Below, piece after piece: positions 31,855 through 43,633 of a DNA stretch of 64,000 nt. A program made the translations under genes and the position numbers. Below the pieces are notes generated by a model. The model was not told the origin of the DNA and did no database searches. It was given only the letters and a program-made list of their open reading frames with translations. The stretch comes from Posidonia oceanica (lineage: Eukaryota; Streptophyta; Magnoliopsida; Alismatales; Posidoniaceae): NCBI GenBank assembly GCA_037176725.1, contig JAZBRS010000049.1, positions 10,868,001-10,932,000 of the forward strand. Reading direction: 5' to 3'. Position 1 is the stretch's first letter; each line of letters begins with the position of its first letter.

Positions 31855-33035
31855 TGTTAGACTCTGGCTTTCATTTTCGCCTTTCCGCTTTTTTTGTGTG
31901 GCTTAGCATTTAACTGCATTGCTTGTTTATTTATTGCATTTAACTTGATTCTCTTGCTTGGTTTAGCATTTTATTTATCATAACTGCTTGATTATCGCTT
32001 TAATTCTTGCATTTCACTTGTCTTAAGCATTCAAATGCCATTATTGCTTGATTTATCGCATTAATCCATGCCTTTTGCTTGAGATTGCTTTCACTTTACA
32101 CGAGCATGCTACGCCACTTCATTTATGCACATGCCATGCTTACATATGCCTTTTGATATGTTGATTGTCTTTGTTTCCACCAATCATGTTACACAACACC
32201 AACACATACCATGTGCATGCCTTTTGTAATGATGTGTGTTGCTTGCTTGCCATGTTTGGGTGATTTTCTTCCCCTTTTTGCTTTAGGCTTAAGGACATCT
32301 AGAGACTGGTTGTTTCCTCCCCTTGGCAAATTAAAAACAGCAAGTAAAAATCAAATCTAGGAGCACCTAGAGACATCAACACAGTTTCATCCCCCTTTCG
32401 GCTAATAAAACATGCAAGATAAAAAACTTTAATCATTTGCATGAATCATCATATAGGGCATGCATCTTCTCATCCCTGAGTCCACCTATTAGTCTGAGAA
32501 GGATAGTCCCAGTCTCTCATTCGGTTGCTTTGGCACAGGGCGAGCTGGTCGGTCTGTCCCCCCTTGTCAGGGGTCTTGTCGGTGCTACTAGAGGGTACAA
32601 CCCATGCTTCGGCAGGGTCAAGGCCACTAACGCACCACCTGTTATACCTGAGCTCTGGCTAGGGTCTAGACGGGAGCCTTACTTTCTAACCGAGTCGGTG
32701 ACTCGTACACTTGTGGGAGTCCGAAGTAGATGACCTACTAGGACACACTAGATTGATAAGAGAGAGCATACATTTGCATGTGTGACACTCATGCCACAAT
32801 TAAGCATTTGCATTTTCCTTCAGGTTTTAATGCCTGTTTGTTTTGCCTGTTACAGAGGTTAGTGAGCGAGTTCCCTAGCTGGAGCTTGAGTTCTTCTTTT
32901 CACTGACATCTCTGTTGTGATGCCTGTTCTCGACCCTCCTCTGCCGAGCTACTCGCCTTTGCGACGATAGCTCCTCCTAGGTGTCGTCCTCCACTTTTTC
33001 GTCGTAGCCCTGTTCTCACTCGCTTTCGGTCAGTT
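31855..33035 (+). other. 5' leader of element C
   Basis: Shares the conserved leader block (32460-32770) with A and B and ends with an acceptor-like TTGCCTGTTACAG at 32855, about 180 bp before the gag ATG. No coding sequence recognised. Confidence 0.6.
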
Positions 33036-35580
33036 ATGGCCCAGTTCGCAGGTGAGCCCCAGCTTTCTTCTGCCCCAGAGGGGACTTCCACTTTGGTCCC
33101 TTTGACTCTCACTTTGACCCTTTCTGTGCCCCTTATGACACCAGGGTTCCACCCTTTGGTGTCTAGGACACTCTTGCATCCTGCAGGGCTTGGGCAGGTC
33201 TATGCCCCTCCAGATTCTGTCACCGAGGCCATCTTGGTGACTACCACCCGTATCTCGGAGACTGTGCCCACTTCCACCGACCCCTAGGGCCATATCATCT
33301 ATGGCATTGGCCCTGCTGTGGCGACCTCTTCTATAGGATCCCAGCCTTTTGGACAGTCTGTGTCCTCCTCTCTTGGATCTGATCCCCCACCGGTATTGCA
33401 CTTCAGCATCTCCACTGACGAGCCTCCTGAAGCACAGTACCAGCGTTTGATGGAACTTGCCCAGGTATTCTAGGACATGGCCTTGTCTGCTCGCCCCTCT
33501 TTGGCTCCCACTACTCCTGAGGTTCCTTTGCACCCTGCTCCTACTTTCCAGGCATTCCCCACTGCACCACCGCCCCGGCCATCGCCTCAGCTACTCTCTG
33601 CACCGGTGATAGGGGCGCAGCTTCCGCCCTCTGCAACACACCATTCACTGCACAGCATATCCCTCCACCACCTGGTGGCCACCCCTCGGTTTAGTTAGAG
33701 CACAACACTTTTGTAGCCCGCTGCCCGGCACCGTGCCACTCCAGCAGCTGCTACTCCCACAATCTTCACCACTCACTGCACAGCATCATGCTTACCCCTA
33801 CCCTGTGCATCAACATGTTCCTTCCCCTGCACACATAGCACCACCCACTGCACACACTCCACCCACGCACGGATACGCCGGCCATGACGTTGCGCCACCA
33901 GGCGATGCGATGCTGGATCTAAAGGAGCACCTCGGTGCGACCCATTCGGCGTATGTGGTCCCTGCCCTTGCTGCCCCATCACCTTCGGCAGCAAATCCAG
34001 ATCCCTACGACAACAGCTTTGCCGTACTAAAGAAAGCACTTCGTCAAGTGCAGGGCACGGACCTCCAGTCCTACCAAATCCGGGACCTCTGTTATTTTCT
34101 AGAGGCGGTGCTCCCACCGAAATTCTTTATCTCGGATTTTGAAAAATATAATGGTAGGGGTTGCTCCATCACCCACATGAAGGCGTATTACAGAGACCTT
34201 GTTCATCTTTAGGCTGACGACAGGTTGTTGATCCGCCTGTTCCAGAAGAGTCTCACTGACCCGGCCCTCAAGTGGCTTACATCACTTGATATGGCTACCA
34301 TTAAGACTTGGGATGACCTTAGCAGGGCATTCCTAGAGTAGTACTCCTTCAACCTCAACTTGGTCCCTAAGTGTGAGGACCTTGTCGCCATCAGGCAAAG
34401 AACCAATGAGCCGTTCGGGGAGTATGTTGGCCGTTGGCGCGCCCTTGCCTCGCAAGTTCGCGATAGACCCTCTGACGAGGAATCTATCGAGATCGTGATC
34501 CGAGGTGCGCAACCATCCACTGGCGCTCTGCTTGCCATCCAGCCAATCACCAACTTTGCATCACTGATTCGGGCTGGCACTTGTGTGGAGAGATCCTTGC
34601 AGAGCGGCAACTTCCCAGCACTCTCCGCCTTCGCCAAGCAGGCCACTGCCTCCAACAGCAGCCATAGCAGCAGCAACAGCAACACTAATAACAACAACGG
34701 TAGCAACAACAACAATCCTAGGAGGAGGGATCCTCCGCAGACTGCTGTGGCGTACGTCGACTCTCCCGCCGCTGCCATTCACATGGTGGCTCAGCCTGGC
34801 CTGAATCAGGTAGTTTATTCGCCTACACCTAGTGCACCATACACTCCACAGATCACCACCACTGCCCGACTGGTCTACCCTACTGCACCGATCCAGCAAG
34901 GACAACACCAAGGGCAAAGATGGCCTAATCACCATTAGCGTCGCTTCACTCAGCTGGTGGAGCCACTGAGTTCCGTCTTCCCCAAGGTTGCGTCACTCCT
35001 CACGCTCCCCGAGGTCCGCCCACCGCCGAACCCTCTTCTGTGGTGGTACAAAACAGATCAATTTTGCAACTTTCACTGAGTCGTCCGGCACTCGACAAAT
35101 AGTTGCATCATGCTGCGGGGTGCTGTGCAAGATTTGATCGACCACAAGGTCATCACTATCAACACACAGGAGGCAGCATCAACATCCACACCTCCATCAG
35201 CATCTTCACTTGCATTAGGGTCAGCATCCCCCAATCCTAGCATTGTCCACCAGCCTTTGCCGGAGCATTCTGGCCCGAGAGGCGCGGGGACCTTAGGAGT
35301 GCATTCCCTCTTCTCCTCTGTGTCCGCTACGTCTGTGGTGGACCCTTCTGATCTTATTCAAGGCATTTCTGAGCCTTTCCCTTCTACTCTCTATCTTGCG
35401 GCACTTGCCGGTTCCAAGTCGGGAATTCACATGATCCAACTGGATGTCAAGCCCGAGCGTGCTACCGCATCGCCCACCATACAACCCGTGGCTCAATCCC
35501 TAATTTGCCTGCAAGCCAGCCCCAACCAGAGCCATTATAGCTTTCCCAGCAGCATCCCCTATCCATCCACCACCCAATAA
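33036..35580 (+). pseudogene. gag: gag of element C (broken)
   Basis: ATG at 33036 (MAQFAGEPQLSS). The order is: Pro/Ala/Ser-rich N-terminus; core at about 34100-34210 (FFISDFEKYNGRGCSITHMK); a helical region with NEPFGEYVGRWRALASQVRD at 34400-34470; an Asn/Ser-rich run; and a knuckle region at 35065-35106 reading CNFH-stop-VVRHSTNSC, which keeps the metal-binding Cys/His pattern despite a TGA. Stops occur at 33288, 33468, 33699, 34212, 34339 and 34936. The gag is clearly homologous to those of A and B. Confidence 0.85.
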
Positions 35581-36910
35581 ACACTCCGGCAGCCCCTCTC
35601 GAGCTCGCAACTCGTGCTCCCCTGGTAGTTAACATCACCAGGGATACCCACCACGTCCCATACGACTACGCCGTAGAGATGTGCGCGGAGGTCATGCGGT
35701 CGGGGAGGGTATACAGACCTGCAACCCCAACAGCCAGGCCCAGAACCTGCTCCACCAGTAAACCAGCTTCCACCACCAAGCCAACCCTCAATAGCAGGCC
35801 AACCCTCTGGTCCCACCTCTGTAGAAACCCATGCCAAGGCCTCTCCTTCCACCTCCAAAAAAGATCAGCCTTCAGCTGATATCACGGCCCAGCTAAAAAA
35901 AGTCAAGGCTGACATCTCTATTTGGGACCTAATTCATACTTCCGCTGAGCACCTAGAGGCTTTCCTCCGTGTTCCAGGCCGCCCATGTGTCCCAAACCAT
36001 TGAGCCTGCAATTTTGGAGAATATGGTAGGAATGATTGCGGAGCCGCAGGTTATCTCTTTTTTGGGCGATGAACTGCCTCCAGCGGGGACTAACCACAAT
36101 CAACCCCTATTTATCACGGTGCAGTTCAAAAGTTTTCGCATTCCCCTTTCGCTGGTTGACAATGGGTCAGACCTTAACGTCTGTCCCCTACGTACAACAT
36201 TGAAGCTCGGATTCAAAGCCGAGGACATCACGCCAGCCGTGAAGGGAATGACATCTTTTTACAACACGCGCCATGACTCCTTGGGGATCCTGTTATTCCT
36301 CTTTCTATTGGCCAGTCGTATCCGATGTAGAATTCTACGTCGTTGACTTGGAACCCTATTTTAATCTCTTACTTGGGCGCTCTTGGTTGCACAAGCATCA
36401 AGTGATCCCTTCGACCCTCCACCGCATGATCAAGTTCCGCTGAGGCGACGACGTTGTCGTTGTCATGTCGGAAAACTTTGATAAGGAGCCGGTCGAGGTG
36501 GTCTCTTCTGTGTCTCAGTAGACTGTCCGATTTGACCCAAGCCGTCTGATACCTTGTATCGTGTTGACCAATTTGAGCTGGTTAACTATATCCCTGATCT
36601 TGTACGTGTCAGCTCTCTGGCCATTCATTGCAACCCTTCCCGGATGGTCGAGAATATTTGCCGCAGGTGGGGCTACGTGAAGGGAACGCCACTTGGACGA
36701 CACGGCCAAGGGATCGCCGAGCCGATTGCAGTTGAAGAAAGAAGAGACTTTGAAGCCTTGGGCTACAACTGGAAACCCCGTGACGGTGAGTGCCTGCACT
36801 CGAGGAATTGGAAGCTCGTGATCCCTCAGGACCTCACTAACTTTGTCAGCGCAGCAAGTGTTCTTCATCCGAACACGAGCCAAGCCGCAGCCCAGCAAGT
36901 GCCGTGCTAG
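35581..36910 (+). pseudogene. pol: Protease-like and G-patch region of element C pol
   Basis: An aspartic-protease-like fold is suggested by LFITVQFKSFRIPLSLVDNG (36105-36165), where the usual DTGA reads DNGS, and by NLLLGRSWLHKHQVIPSTLH (36363-36420). A G-patch-like stretch follows: ICRRWGYVKGTPLGRHGQG (about 36655-36715), with spaced glycines after an aromatic residue. Frameshifts separate the parts. The protease would process Gag-Pol; G-patches bind RNA or helicase partners in known proteins. Function is lost here. Confidence 0.7.
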
Positions 36911-38179
36911 AGCCCCCCACAGTCGACAGAGGAGTGGGTCTGCATAGAAGACTACTATTCAGATGATGAGTAGTCTGGCACAGTAGAAGCAGCCTGGACT
37001 GATAGAGAGGTCCAGTCCAACCCTGTAGCATCCCAGTCAGTTTGCTTGGCCCTTCCCCCTGCGGATGCAGTGGTAGATTCAGTAAGCTCTGTGTTAGGAA
37101 TGACAGCTCCTTCCTCTTCTGCAGCTTCATCAGTGCCTTTGACAGCTACATCGATAGCTCCAGAGTCAGGAGCACACCTTCAGGCACTATCTGCCAGTCC
37201 ACCCGTGGCCGCAGCCGCACCAGCACAGAGGTCACCCTCTCCGGCGGCGCAGTCAGCCGAATCAGACGGCATCATGACTCAACCCATTTCATCAGCAGCA
37301 CCACAAGCAAGGTAGGCAGCTCTGTCAGCCATACAGCCATCAGCTTTAGTAGATCCAACCTCGTGGCGGGCCCCTGCGGCCTCTACAGTGAGACAACCAC
37401 CGTCACTCATGGATGCTGGTGCTTTATCCCCCAGCATAGCCGCCCAGTTGTCGGCCCCCCAGAAGAACGCCTCTACCTCCCATCCAGCCACAGCGGTGAC
37501 CCTGTTGGCACACCCGCTAGTCGTAGCACTGGCCAGCCTATTTGCATCCCTGATCGCTACAATACCACGATCGACCGAGCCAGGAGGTCAGCCAGCCAGC
37601 AGCAGAGCAGATTCCCCAGGCCGTGGTATGTTTAGCAGCCAGAGCCGACCCCGTAGGAGAAGGAATCGCCGGGCAGGACTCTGAAAAGGCCGTCCGTGCC
37701 TATTATGTCGACACACCCTCAGATGATGAGGAGGGTGTGATTGCAGAAGCCCTGGTGGATGACATGCTCGGAGACTTGAACTGCTGTTCCAAGAACAACT
37801 CGCGGCGCTGGCAGAAGATGCCGCCAAGCACCAGGCATTGAGAAAAGGGAAAGTCGTGGTCACAGATCCCTCCCCACAGCAAGACCATCCCTCAATCATG
37901 GTCTAAGGAGAAGAAGGAGAGGCAGCACCCACTAGACCAGACGAGTTAATCAGTCCACAGCCGGGAGGTGGGTCTAGATGGTTCAAGCAGCACATGCCCT
38001 GCACGGGTAGTGCATTTGGCTACAGTACACAGATCAGTCGCCCAGGGAACAGTCATCCATCCCCAACACTCCCCGCGAGCAGATCTGAGAACGTGGAGGA
38101 AGGGACAGCAGCAGTCGCAGCACAGACAGCAATAGGGGTGGCAGTCTCAACAGTCTTGGCAGTCTAAGCAGTCCCAACA
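36911..38179 (+). other. Low-complexity linker of element C pol
   Basis: Ala/Pro/Ser/Gln-coding sequence between the G-patch and the reverse transcriptase. Several frames stay open because of composition; none shows a domain. I read it as a decayed linker. Confidence 0.5.
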
Positions 38180-39190
38180 GTGACAGCAATGCCAGAGCAA
38201 ACAGAGCAGCCAGGCCAGTCAGCAGGACCAGGGGCCACCCAAGCAGAGGTCACCAACCGAGCCTACAAGAATACTCAGGTGAGTGTGACCATCCTGAGGC
38301 GTCATCAGGATCAAGAGGCGGAACATATTCACTCCTTCGGCACTATAGATCCTACATTCGAGAAGGAGATCCTCTCGGAACTCATTGCATATGAGGAGGA
38401 GGATAATACAGGTGTAGATGAGAATGATGAACCACCGCCTAAGTTCCAGCCTTACGATGACGACCCGGAAGGACCTAACCTCCATGTTGAAGAAGAGAAG
38501 GAGGCAGTCAAGATTGGCATAGCTGCAGATGTTAAAGAGGTCTGCATCAATGCCAAACTGACACCCCAGGCTAGAGCAAAGTTCATTGCATTCCTTATGG
38601 AATATGCAGATGTCTTTGCCTAGAGCTATGAAGACATGGTCGGCCTTGATGTCGAGATTGTAGTACACAACCTGCCTCTGGATCCATATGCGAAGCTAGG
38701 TATAGCACTATAGAGAAAACCTGCTTGCCTCTTGTTTGGGCCGTGCAGAAGCTAAGGCACTACATGATGGCGCACCCAGTCCAGCTCTTATACCGGCATG
38801 ACCCATCAAGTTCCTCTTTTAGAAGCCAGCCATGGTAAGTCGATGCGTCAAGTGGCAGGTGTTATTGTCCCAGTATGACATCACCTTCGTCACGCAGAAA
38901 TCCATGAAGGGGCAAGCCATGGCAAATCATCTAGCTGATTTCCCCTTGCCTGAGTATCAATCTCTACAGACACAATTCCCTGATGAGGACATCTTATTCA
39001 CTATGGAGGATTCAGAGTAGAAGGATACTGAGGACAAACTACAGTGGCATCTGTACTTCGATGGCGCAGTCAATAGAAGAGGCAGAGGCATCGGTGCTGT
39101 CCTAGCAACGTCGTAGGGAGAGCTGATCCCGTTTGCAAGGAAGATGACATTCCCTTGCACCAATAATGAGGTAGAGTATGAAGCCTGTCC
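38180..39190 (+). pseudogene. pol: Reverse transcriptase start, RNase H end and second RNase H of element C
   Basis: The part just before the RT (VKIGIAADVKEVCINAKLTP, MEYADVFA, then TAG where a Trp codon is usual, then SYEDMVGLD) is followed by a junction near 38700. After it comes the end of RNase H (VWAVQKLRHYMMAHPV; KSMKGQAMANHLADFPLPEY). The RT catalytic core (YVDD) is absent, so an internal deletion of roughly 1 kb occurred. A second RNase H (LYFDGAVNRRGRGIGAVLA, FPCTNNEVEYEA) identifies the Tat type. The sequence breaks off at 39190 and integrase is missing. Confidence 0.82.
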
Positions 39191-40071
39191 AGCAGCAACT
39201 CCCCTGCCTCAGACCAGGCGCCCATTACCTCCAAGCCAGGGATAAGGAAGTCTGCACGCCTATGTGGGAGTAAAAGAAAAAAAACGAAAAGTGAAAAGAG
39301 TAGGTGTAGGTTCTCGAGAGTTTGGCATGAAGCCTGTCCTCACCTTGCTACCACCTTAACATTAAAGCCATCACCTCCTCCAGAGTGCCACCAATAGTTA
39401 GGAATCCGAGTAGAGTCTGGTGAATCAGAGACCGCTCCTTTCCTTTACAGTAGGCATCAAGCAATCCATATGCTGAGAGAAATAGGAATTTAGCATAGAT
39501 CATGCATGCATCTATCTACTATCAAATCATCCCTTTTGTCCTTTTCCTCCCACTCTGCAAGGCTCAGCTCGGCGCTGGGACAGTACTTTTGCCTAGGCAG
39601 GTTGACTGCCTCCAAGCCTTAGAACAGTCTATCACTGTTAGCACAGCAGCTCAGGGAGTATATCACTAGTTAGAGACAGGGCAATCACTCCAGGGACAGT
39701 AAAGACAACCTTGGCACCTTGGGGCCCCTCACGGGTCGTCGAGCCTGCGCAATCAGGCACCGCCCCTAATCTCTGTGCGACTTCGCTCCAGACGGACGAA
39801 ATCCCTTTCTGCTTGCTCCCTCGCTCCGTATGGACGAGGACAAGTGCCCTCCTTTTGTGACTTCGTCCTGAATGGATGAAGCCCCTTTCCCTTGTTTCCT
39901 CACTCCGTACGGACGAGGACAAGGGTGCTTTTTTGCGACTTCGCCCTGTGCAGGCAAAGCCTCCTTTTGCATAGTTGAGTGTGCTTGAATTCTATGGTCT
40001 GATTGTTAGTCGTAACATATGAACTGCTTTATCTACTTTAATATGCACATCTGCTTCTCTGACAGCCAGTA
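39191..40071 (+). other. Non-coding stretch after element C pol
   Basis: No domain is seen. It contains about 2.4 copies of an 80-bp tandem repeat (listed separately). Two breaks in coding logic (39190 and about 40084) suggest deletions. Confidence 0.5.
39778..39965 (+). repeat. 80-bp tandem repeat (about 2.4 copies)
   Basis: GCGACTTCG(C/T)(T/C)C...GGA(C/T)GAA...CTCACTCCGTACGGACGAGG recurs at 39778, 39858 and 39937. Post-pol tandem repeats are common in Tat/Ogre elements. Confidence 0.7.
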
Positions 40072-40083
40072 TTGTATGCCTGT

Positions 40084-40424
40084 ACATGTTTCGGATTGAT
40101 GAACAACTTTGACTCCAGGTACTCAAAGGATCTGCAACAGTTGCCTGCGTTCTCTTCTGCAATGGGTTTCTCCACTTTGGTAACCCCGGCACATTGCTCC
40201 GAGACTCTCCAGGGTTGGATCGACGAGATCACAAAGGCGGACCGTGAGAAGCTGAGCCTATGGGCATCCCGCCTAGACTTTTGAAGGCTGCTGATGTAGA
40301 AGTGAGCCCACATCTCTTGTGCGCCACTGCAAGGTTCTGGAAGCCAACGCATCATGTCTTTCGCTTCAGTAAGACAGAATTAACACCCACACTGGAGGAG
40401 GTGCACCGGATCTGCGGCTTCAAG
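40084..40424 (+). pseudogene. Fragment resembling a plant-mobile-domain/DUF7745 ORF
   Basis: Frame one encodes a stretch ending TLQGWIDEITKADREKLSLW; after a shift near 40275 the next frame encodes HLLCATARFWKPTHHVFRF and TELTPTLEEVHRICGF. The pattern (W-x5-7-DR..., LL-RFW-P-HVFRF, E-TPTLEE) resembles the plant mobile domain found in some Tat/Ogre extra ORFs and host genes. It is cut at its 3' side by the start of LTR E. The family call is from memory of the motif and moderate. Confidence 0.5.
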
Positions 40425-40804
40425 AGCGGCGACACAGCCCAGCACCATTCAGAGCGGCAACTGGAATGTGCAAACGCTAGGCAGACAGGCAACTAGCATT
40501 ATTTCACTCTCTCCAGCTTAATAATCAATATCCTGGACATTAATATAACATATGGGGCTTTATAAATTATTATAACATTTTTCCCATAAATTTCGATATT
40601 TATATGATTTTCTAGCATTTAATATATGATATAACACATATATCATAAATAATTAATCAAAGAACAATCTAGAAAATCCTAGGTGGCTTCAAATTAATAT
40701 CTTGATTTTTAACATGTTTTAATGTGCTAAACCAATCCCTTAAAATCAGAAACCAATCCCTTAAAATCAGAAACCAACCCAATTTTGTGGCCTGGAATAG
40801 TGCA

Positions 40805-40812
40805 GCAGCTAG
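40805..40812. repeat. Left 8-bp target-site duplication of element H
   Basis: GCAGCTAG, repeated at 43626-43633. The inverted partner LTR F has a single copy at 45439-45446 (reverse strand), a natural empty site. Confidence 0.9.
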
Positions 40813-41274
40813 TAGGGGTGTAAATGGGTCAAGTTGGGTCGGGTTGAAGGTCTACCCTAACCCTAACCCGTCCTTTCTTAATGGGTAACGGGTCGGGTGA
40901 ATACCCGTCTTAAAAAATTGTAGCCGCTACCCTACCCACTACCCATTAGAATAACAGGTGATGGGTAGGGTTAACGGGTCAAAACGGGTGAATTTTTTTA
41001 TTGGTAAATCTTGTGCTTAGGTTAACATTAGTAGCCCAGTTTGATCTTTTTTATCTACTTTTACTTCAACCATTCCTTATGGTTTCAAAGTCAATCTTTC
41101 TTAAAGAACTAAAGAAGAAATAAAACATAACTAAATAGTATATTACAAACATTGTTACTAAGAACAGATATTAGAACAGTATATTACAATAACATTGGTA
41201 AATTCACGATCTGTGTACTACTGTAATACAGTAAACACTAAGCAACCATACATGGATACAATAAATTCACGATC

Positions 41275-41458
41275 TGTTGTAGGGGTAAAAAACCAAGAGA
41301 GCCTTTCTGTTTCTGTTGTACAAAACCCATACAGCATGAGGACTGAGGAGATTTCTATGAACAGCTAGGCTTATCATCTCTACTTCAGTCTGGAACTGAA
41401 TTTCTCCTCCAGTTGTGTTTCCATCCTTTAGCCTCTTCACAGCAACCAGAGTCCCATC
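41275..41458 (-). pseudogene. Captured kinase-domain fragment, NIK-like receptor kinase
   Basis: On the minus strand from 41458: [20 protein letters not shown], then [18 protein letters not shown], and after a frameshift [12 protein letters not shown]. This corresponds to subdomains II to IV/V of LRR subfamily II receptor kinases (NIK type), including the catalytic-lysine motif AVKRLKDG. In intact family members this segment binds ATP. Here it is an isolated, frameshifted exon piece inside a hAT element, hence a captured host-gene fragment. Confidence 0.82.
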
Positions 41459-42817
41459 TTACTGCATTCTTTACTTCATTCTTTATTGCATCTTCCAACC
41501 AATGTCATGATATCTAAGAGAAAAAGATCCTGCAAAGCACAACAAGGCAAAAAGATTAAAAATCTCTTGATCATGGCAAATGCTTCAGTAAGGAATTTTA
41601 TATACATATGTAACTAAAACATGAGGTGAATGCACGAAAATAAAAAAGTGAAGAGAACACCAATTCAGAAATGTGAATTTCATGTATTAAACTGATGTGA
41701 GTTACCTACTGGCAATCTGGCATTCAACTAACTTATATGTAGTCATGTATTAAATACTAATATGTACAAGCTTCACTTGATAACATGAACACCAAAGAAG
41801 GTGTCTAATATCTGAATACTAAGTTGTGTTATCATTGCTCACAAGTCACAATTATAATCAAGCAATAGACAAATCAGTTACCTGGTGCTAAACTGAGACT
41901 TGCCATTAAACAGAAATATTCTTTGACCAATGTAATCAAGCAATCTTACTTCTATATATTCAACCTACAAAAAAAAAAAAGATTAGAGGATACTTGTAAG
42001 AAGCATTACAAAAATTATATACTCATGCTTAGTTCAGTTGCAGTTTTACATAGTTGCAGGTTACCAGCGAAAAAGCCTCCTAGAGGATGCTTGGAAGAAG
42101 CATTACAAAAATTGATGAATTAATGCAATAAATAATGATGTTACCAAAAGGATATTTTCAATAACACAATATGCAACTAAGTAGACAAAGCCCAGGAATC
42201 ACACAAAACAGGGTAATATCATTCAACAGCCAGGAAAAGACCATGCAAGAACCAAAAACTAAAAAAAGGTTTTTAGTAGTTAACCATCATTGAAAGATAA
42301 AAAATATGCTGTAAAACTTCCCCTACTAATACATACAAGGACATACTCCTGAGAGAACTCATTCTAACATAAAAAAATTATAAATGCCCCTTCATCAAAG
42401 CTCAAACAGCTAGGCAAGAAATAGTAACCCTGAAAGTAACAATAAACAAATGAAAGCTAGTGGTGCTGAAACAACAATCAAGATACCTTACTAAAAGAAT
42501 CAACTAAACCAACCTAAGCATGATATTATGATATCTAACAAGTAAAGAATTACATTAACTTGAACAAAGGCAAATAGCTATGTATGACAATTAGCTATGT
42601 ATTTCATGTTTAGTGAGAGCATGATAAGCTGAATAATTTAGATAATAATCATGAGTGTAATGAGTAAACAAATTGCATAATGATGCATGTCTGTTAAGAC
42701 CAACATGCTAGTTACTTGTGATTGTTTCTTTTAAATACTCCAAATAGAGCTCTTTCCATGTCACTTGCAAAAATAAGGTTCTTTTTTAAAAAATCTATCT
42801 ACTAGTCACTAACCACT

Positions 42818-42963
42818 TATGTCAAAGAAGATCTGTTGGTTGTGTTTTTGCCTCCACCACAAAAACAAGCCAAATAGGATAATGAGAAGACAGATGCAAG
42901 CAACGCCCAATCCAAAAGCAAGAGCAATTTTGTGAGCTTTTGGCTTGCTTGGATGAAGAGTAG
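42818..42963 (-). pseudogene. Captured transmembrane exon, NIK-like receptor kinase
   Basis: On the minus strand an acceptor-like TTTTTAG at 42964 opens TLHPSKPKAHKIALAFGLGV and then ACICLLIILFGLFLWWRQKH, ending NQQIFFDI before a GTGGTT donor-like site at about 42817. The hydrophobic span followed by WWR(Q)(K/R)HNQQIFFD is typical of the transmembrane/juxtamembrane exon of NIK-type LRR receptor kinases. It lies in the same orientation as, and upstream of, the kinase fragment at 41275-41458, so genomic (intron-containing) DNA was captured. Confidence 0.85.
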
Positions 42964-43085
42964 CTAAAAAATATCAAGCATGAGAGATCAGAAATATGAA
43001 CAAGCAACTATGAAGCTCAAGTAAATATAAAAAAAACAACTGTGAGCTTGGCTTGCTTTCTTATATTGCTGCTGTGGCGGTGAGA

Positions 43086-43290
43086 GGGCGACTGGGCGAG
43101 AGGGTGGAGAGCCAGAGAGAGGGCGACTGCCGACTAGGCGAGAGGGCGGAGGCCGGAGGGCGAGATGGCGACACTGCGAGAGCCGAGAGGGGGACTGGGC
43201 GAGAGGGCGGAGAGCCGGAGAGAGGGCTAATGCTGGCTGGGCGAGAGGACGGAGGCCGAAGGGTGAGAGAGCGACACTGCGAGAGCTGAG
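43086..43290. repeat. GA-rich duplication in element H
   Basis: Two units of about 110-117 bp built from GGGCGAGAGGGCGGAG and GACACTGCGAGAGC. Both strands stay open by composition only; no gene is supported. Confidence 0.6.
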
Positions 43291-43625
43291 AGGTGTGTGA
43301 GTGTGTTGTCGGAAATGGGGAGGGGAAATAGAAAATAGGGTTAGGGGCCGTTAGAGTTAGAAGGAGTGAAGAATATATCATATACTTATATAGTTATATA
43401 TGATATTATATATTTATATTGTTAAGGAATTAGGGTTTATGTAAAGTTATTAATATACCCCTGGATTAACGGGTGACCCATAGCATGCTACCCGAACCCT
43501 GACCCATTAAATTGATGGGTTAGCGGGTGACGGGTTAACGGGTCAATGGGTATACAAAATCTCTACCCTAACCTATTCCTAACGGGTCGGGTTAACGGGT
43601 TATACCCAACCCACTTACAGCCCTA

Positions 43626-43633
43626 GCAGCTAG
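43626..43633. repeat. Right 8-bp target-site duplication of element H
   Basis: GCAGCTAG, identical to 40805-40812. Confidence 0.9.

Larger units (their letters stand above)
29516..40424 (+). mobile_element. Element C: decayed Tat-type Ty3/Gypsy element with gag and partial pol
   Basis: LTR 29516-31833, primer site, leader, gag, protease remnant, G-patch, start of reverse transcriptase, end of RNase H, second RNase H, then 3' sequence. The reverse-transcriptase core and the integrase are deleted, and no 3' LTR is found in the window. The right limit at 40424 is set only by the start of LTR E. Gag homology to A and B makes a C-like element the probable source of pol for them. Confidence 0.75.
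40813..43625. mobile_element. Element H: non-autonomous hAT transposon (2813 bp)
   Basis: Ends TAGGGGTGTAAATGGGT and, reversed, TAGGGCTGTAAGTGGGT form the terminal inverted repeats; 8-bp GCAGCTAG duplications flank it. Subterminal regions are packed with ACGGGT/ACCCGT motifs (40830-40990, 43460-43610), as in hAT elements. No transposase ORF is present. It carries receptor-kinase-derived exons on the minus strand, a GA-rich roughly 117-bp duplication (43086-43290) and a short AT-rich tract (43372-43425). Confidence 0.9.

Noticed and set aside
37042..37684. Ser/Thr/Ala-rich ORFs in C as a separate gene
   Set aside because: Low-complexity linker between G-patch and RT in a decayed polyprotein; two frames open together, no domain.
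40850..40990. Telomere-like CCCTAACCC tract at the start of element H
   Set aside because: It is part of the ACCCGTT/ACGGGT subterminal repeats of the hAT element, mirrored at the other end, not a TTTAGGG array.
43053..43381. ORFs of 78 and 106 codons in element H
   Set aside because: Translations of a GA-rich duplication; open on both strands, no domain.
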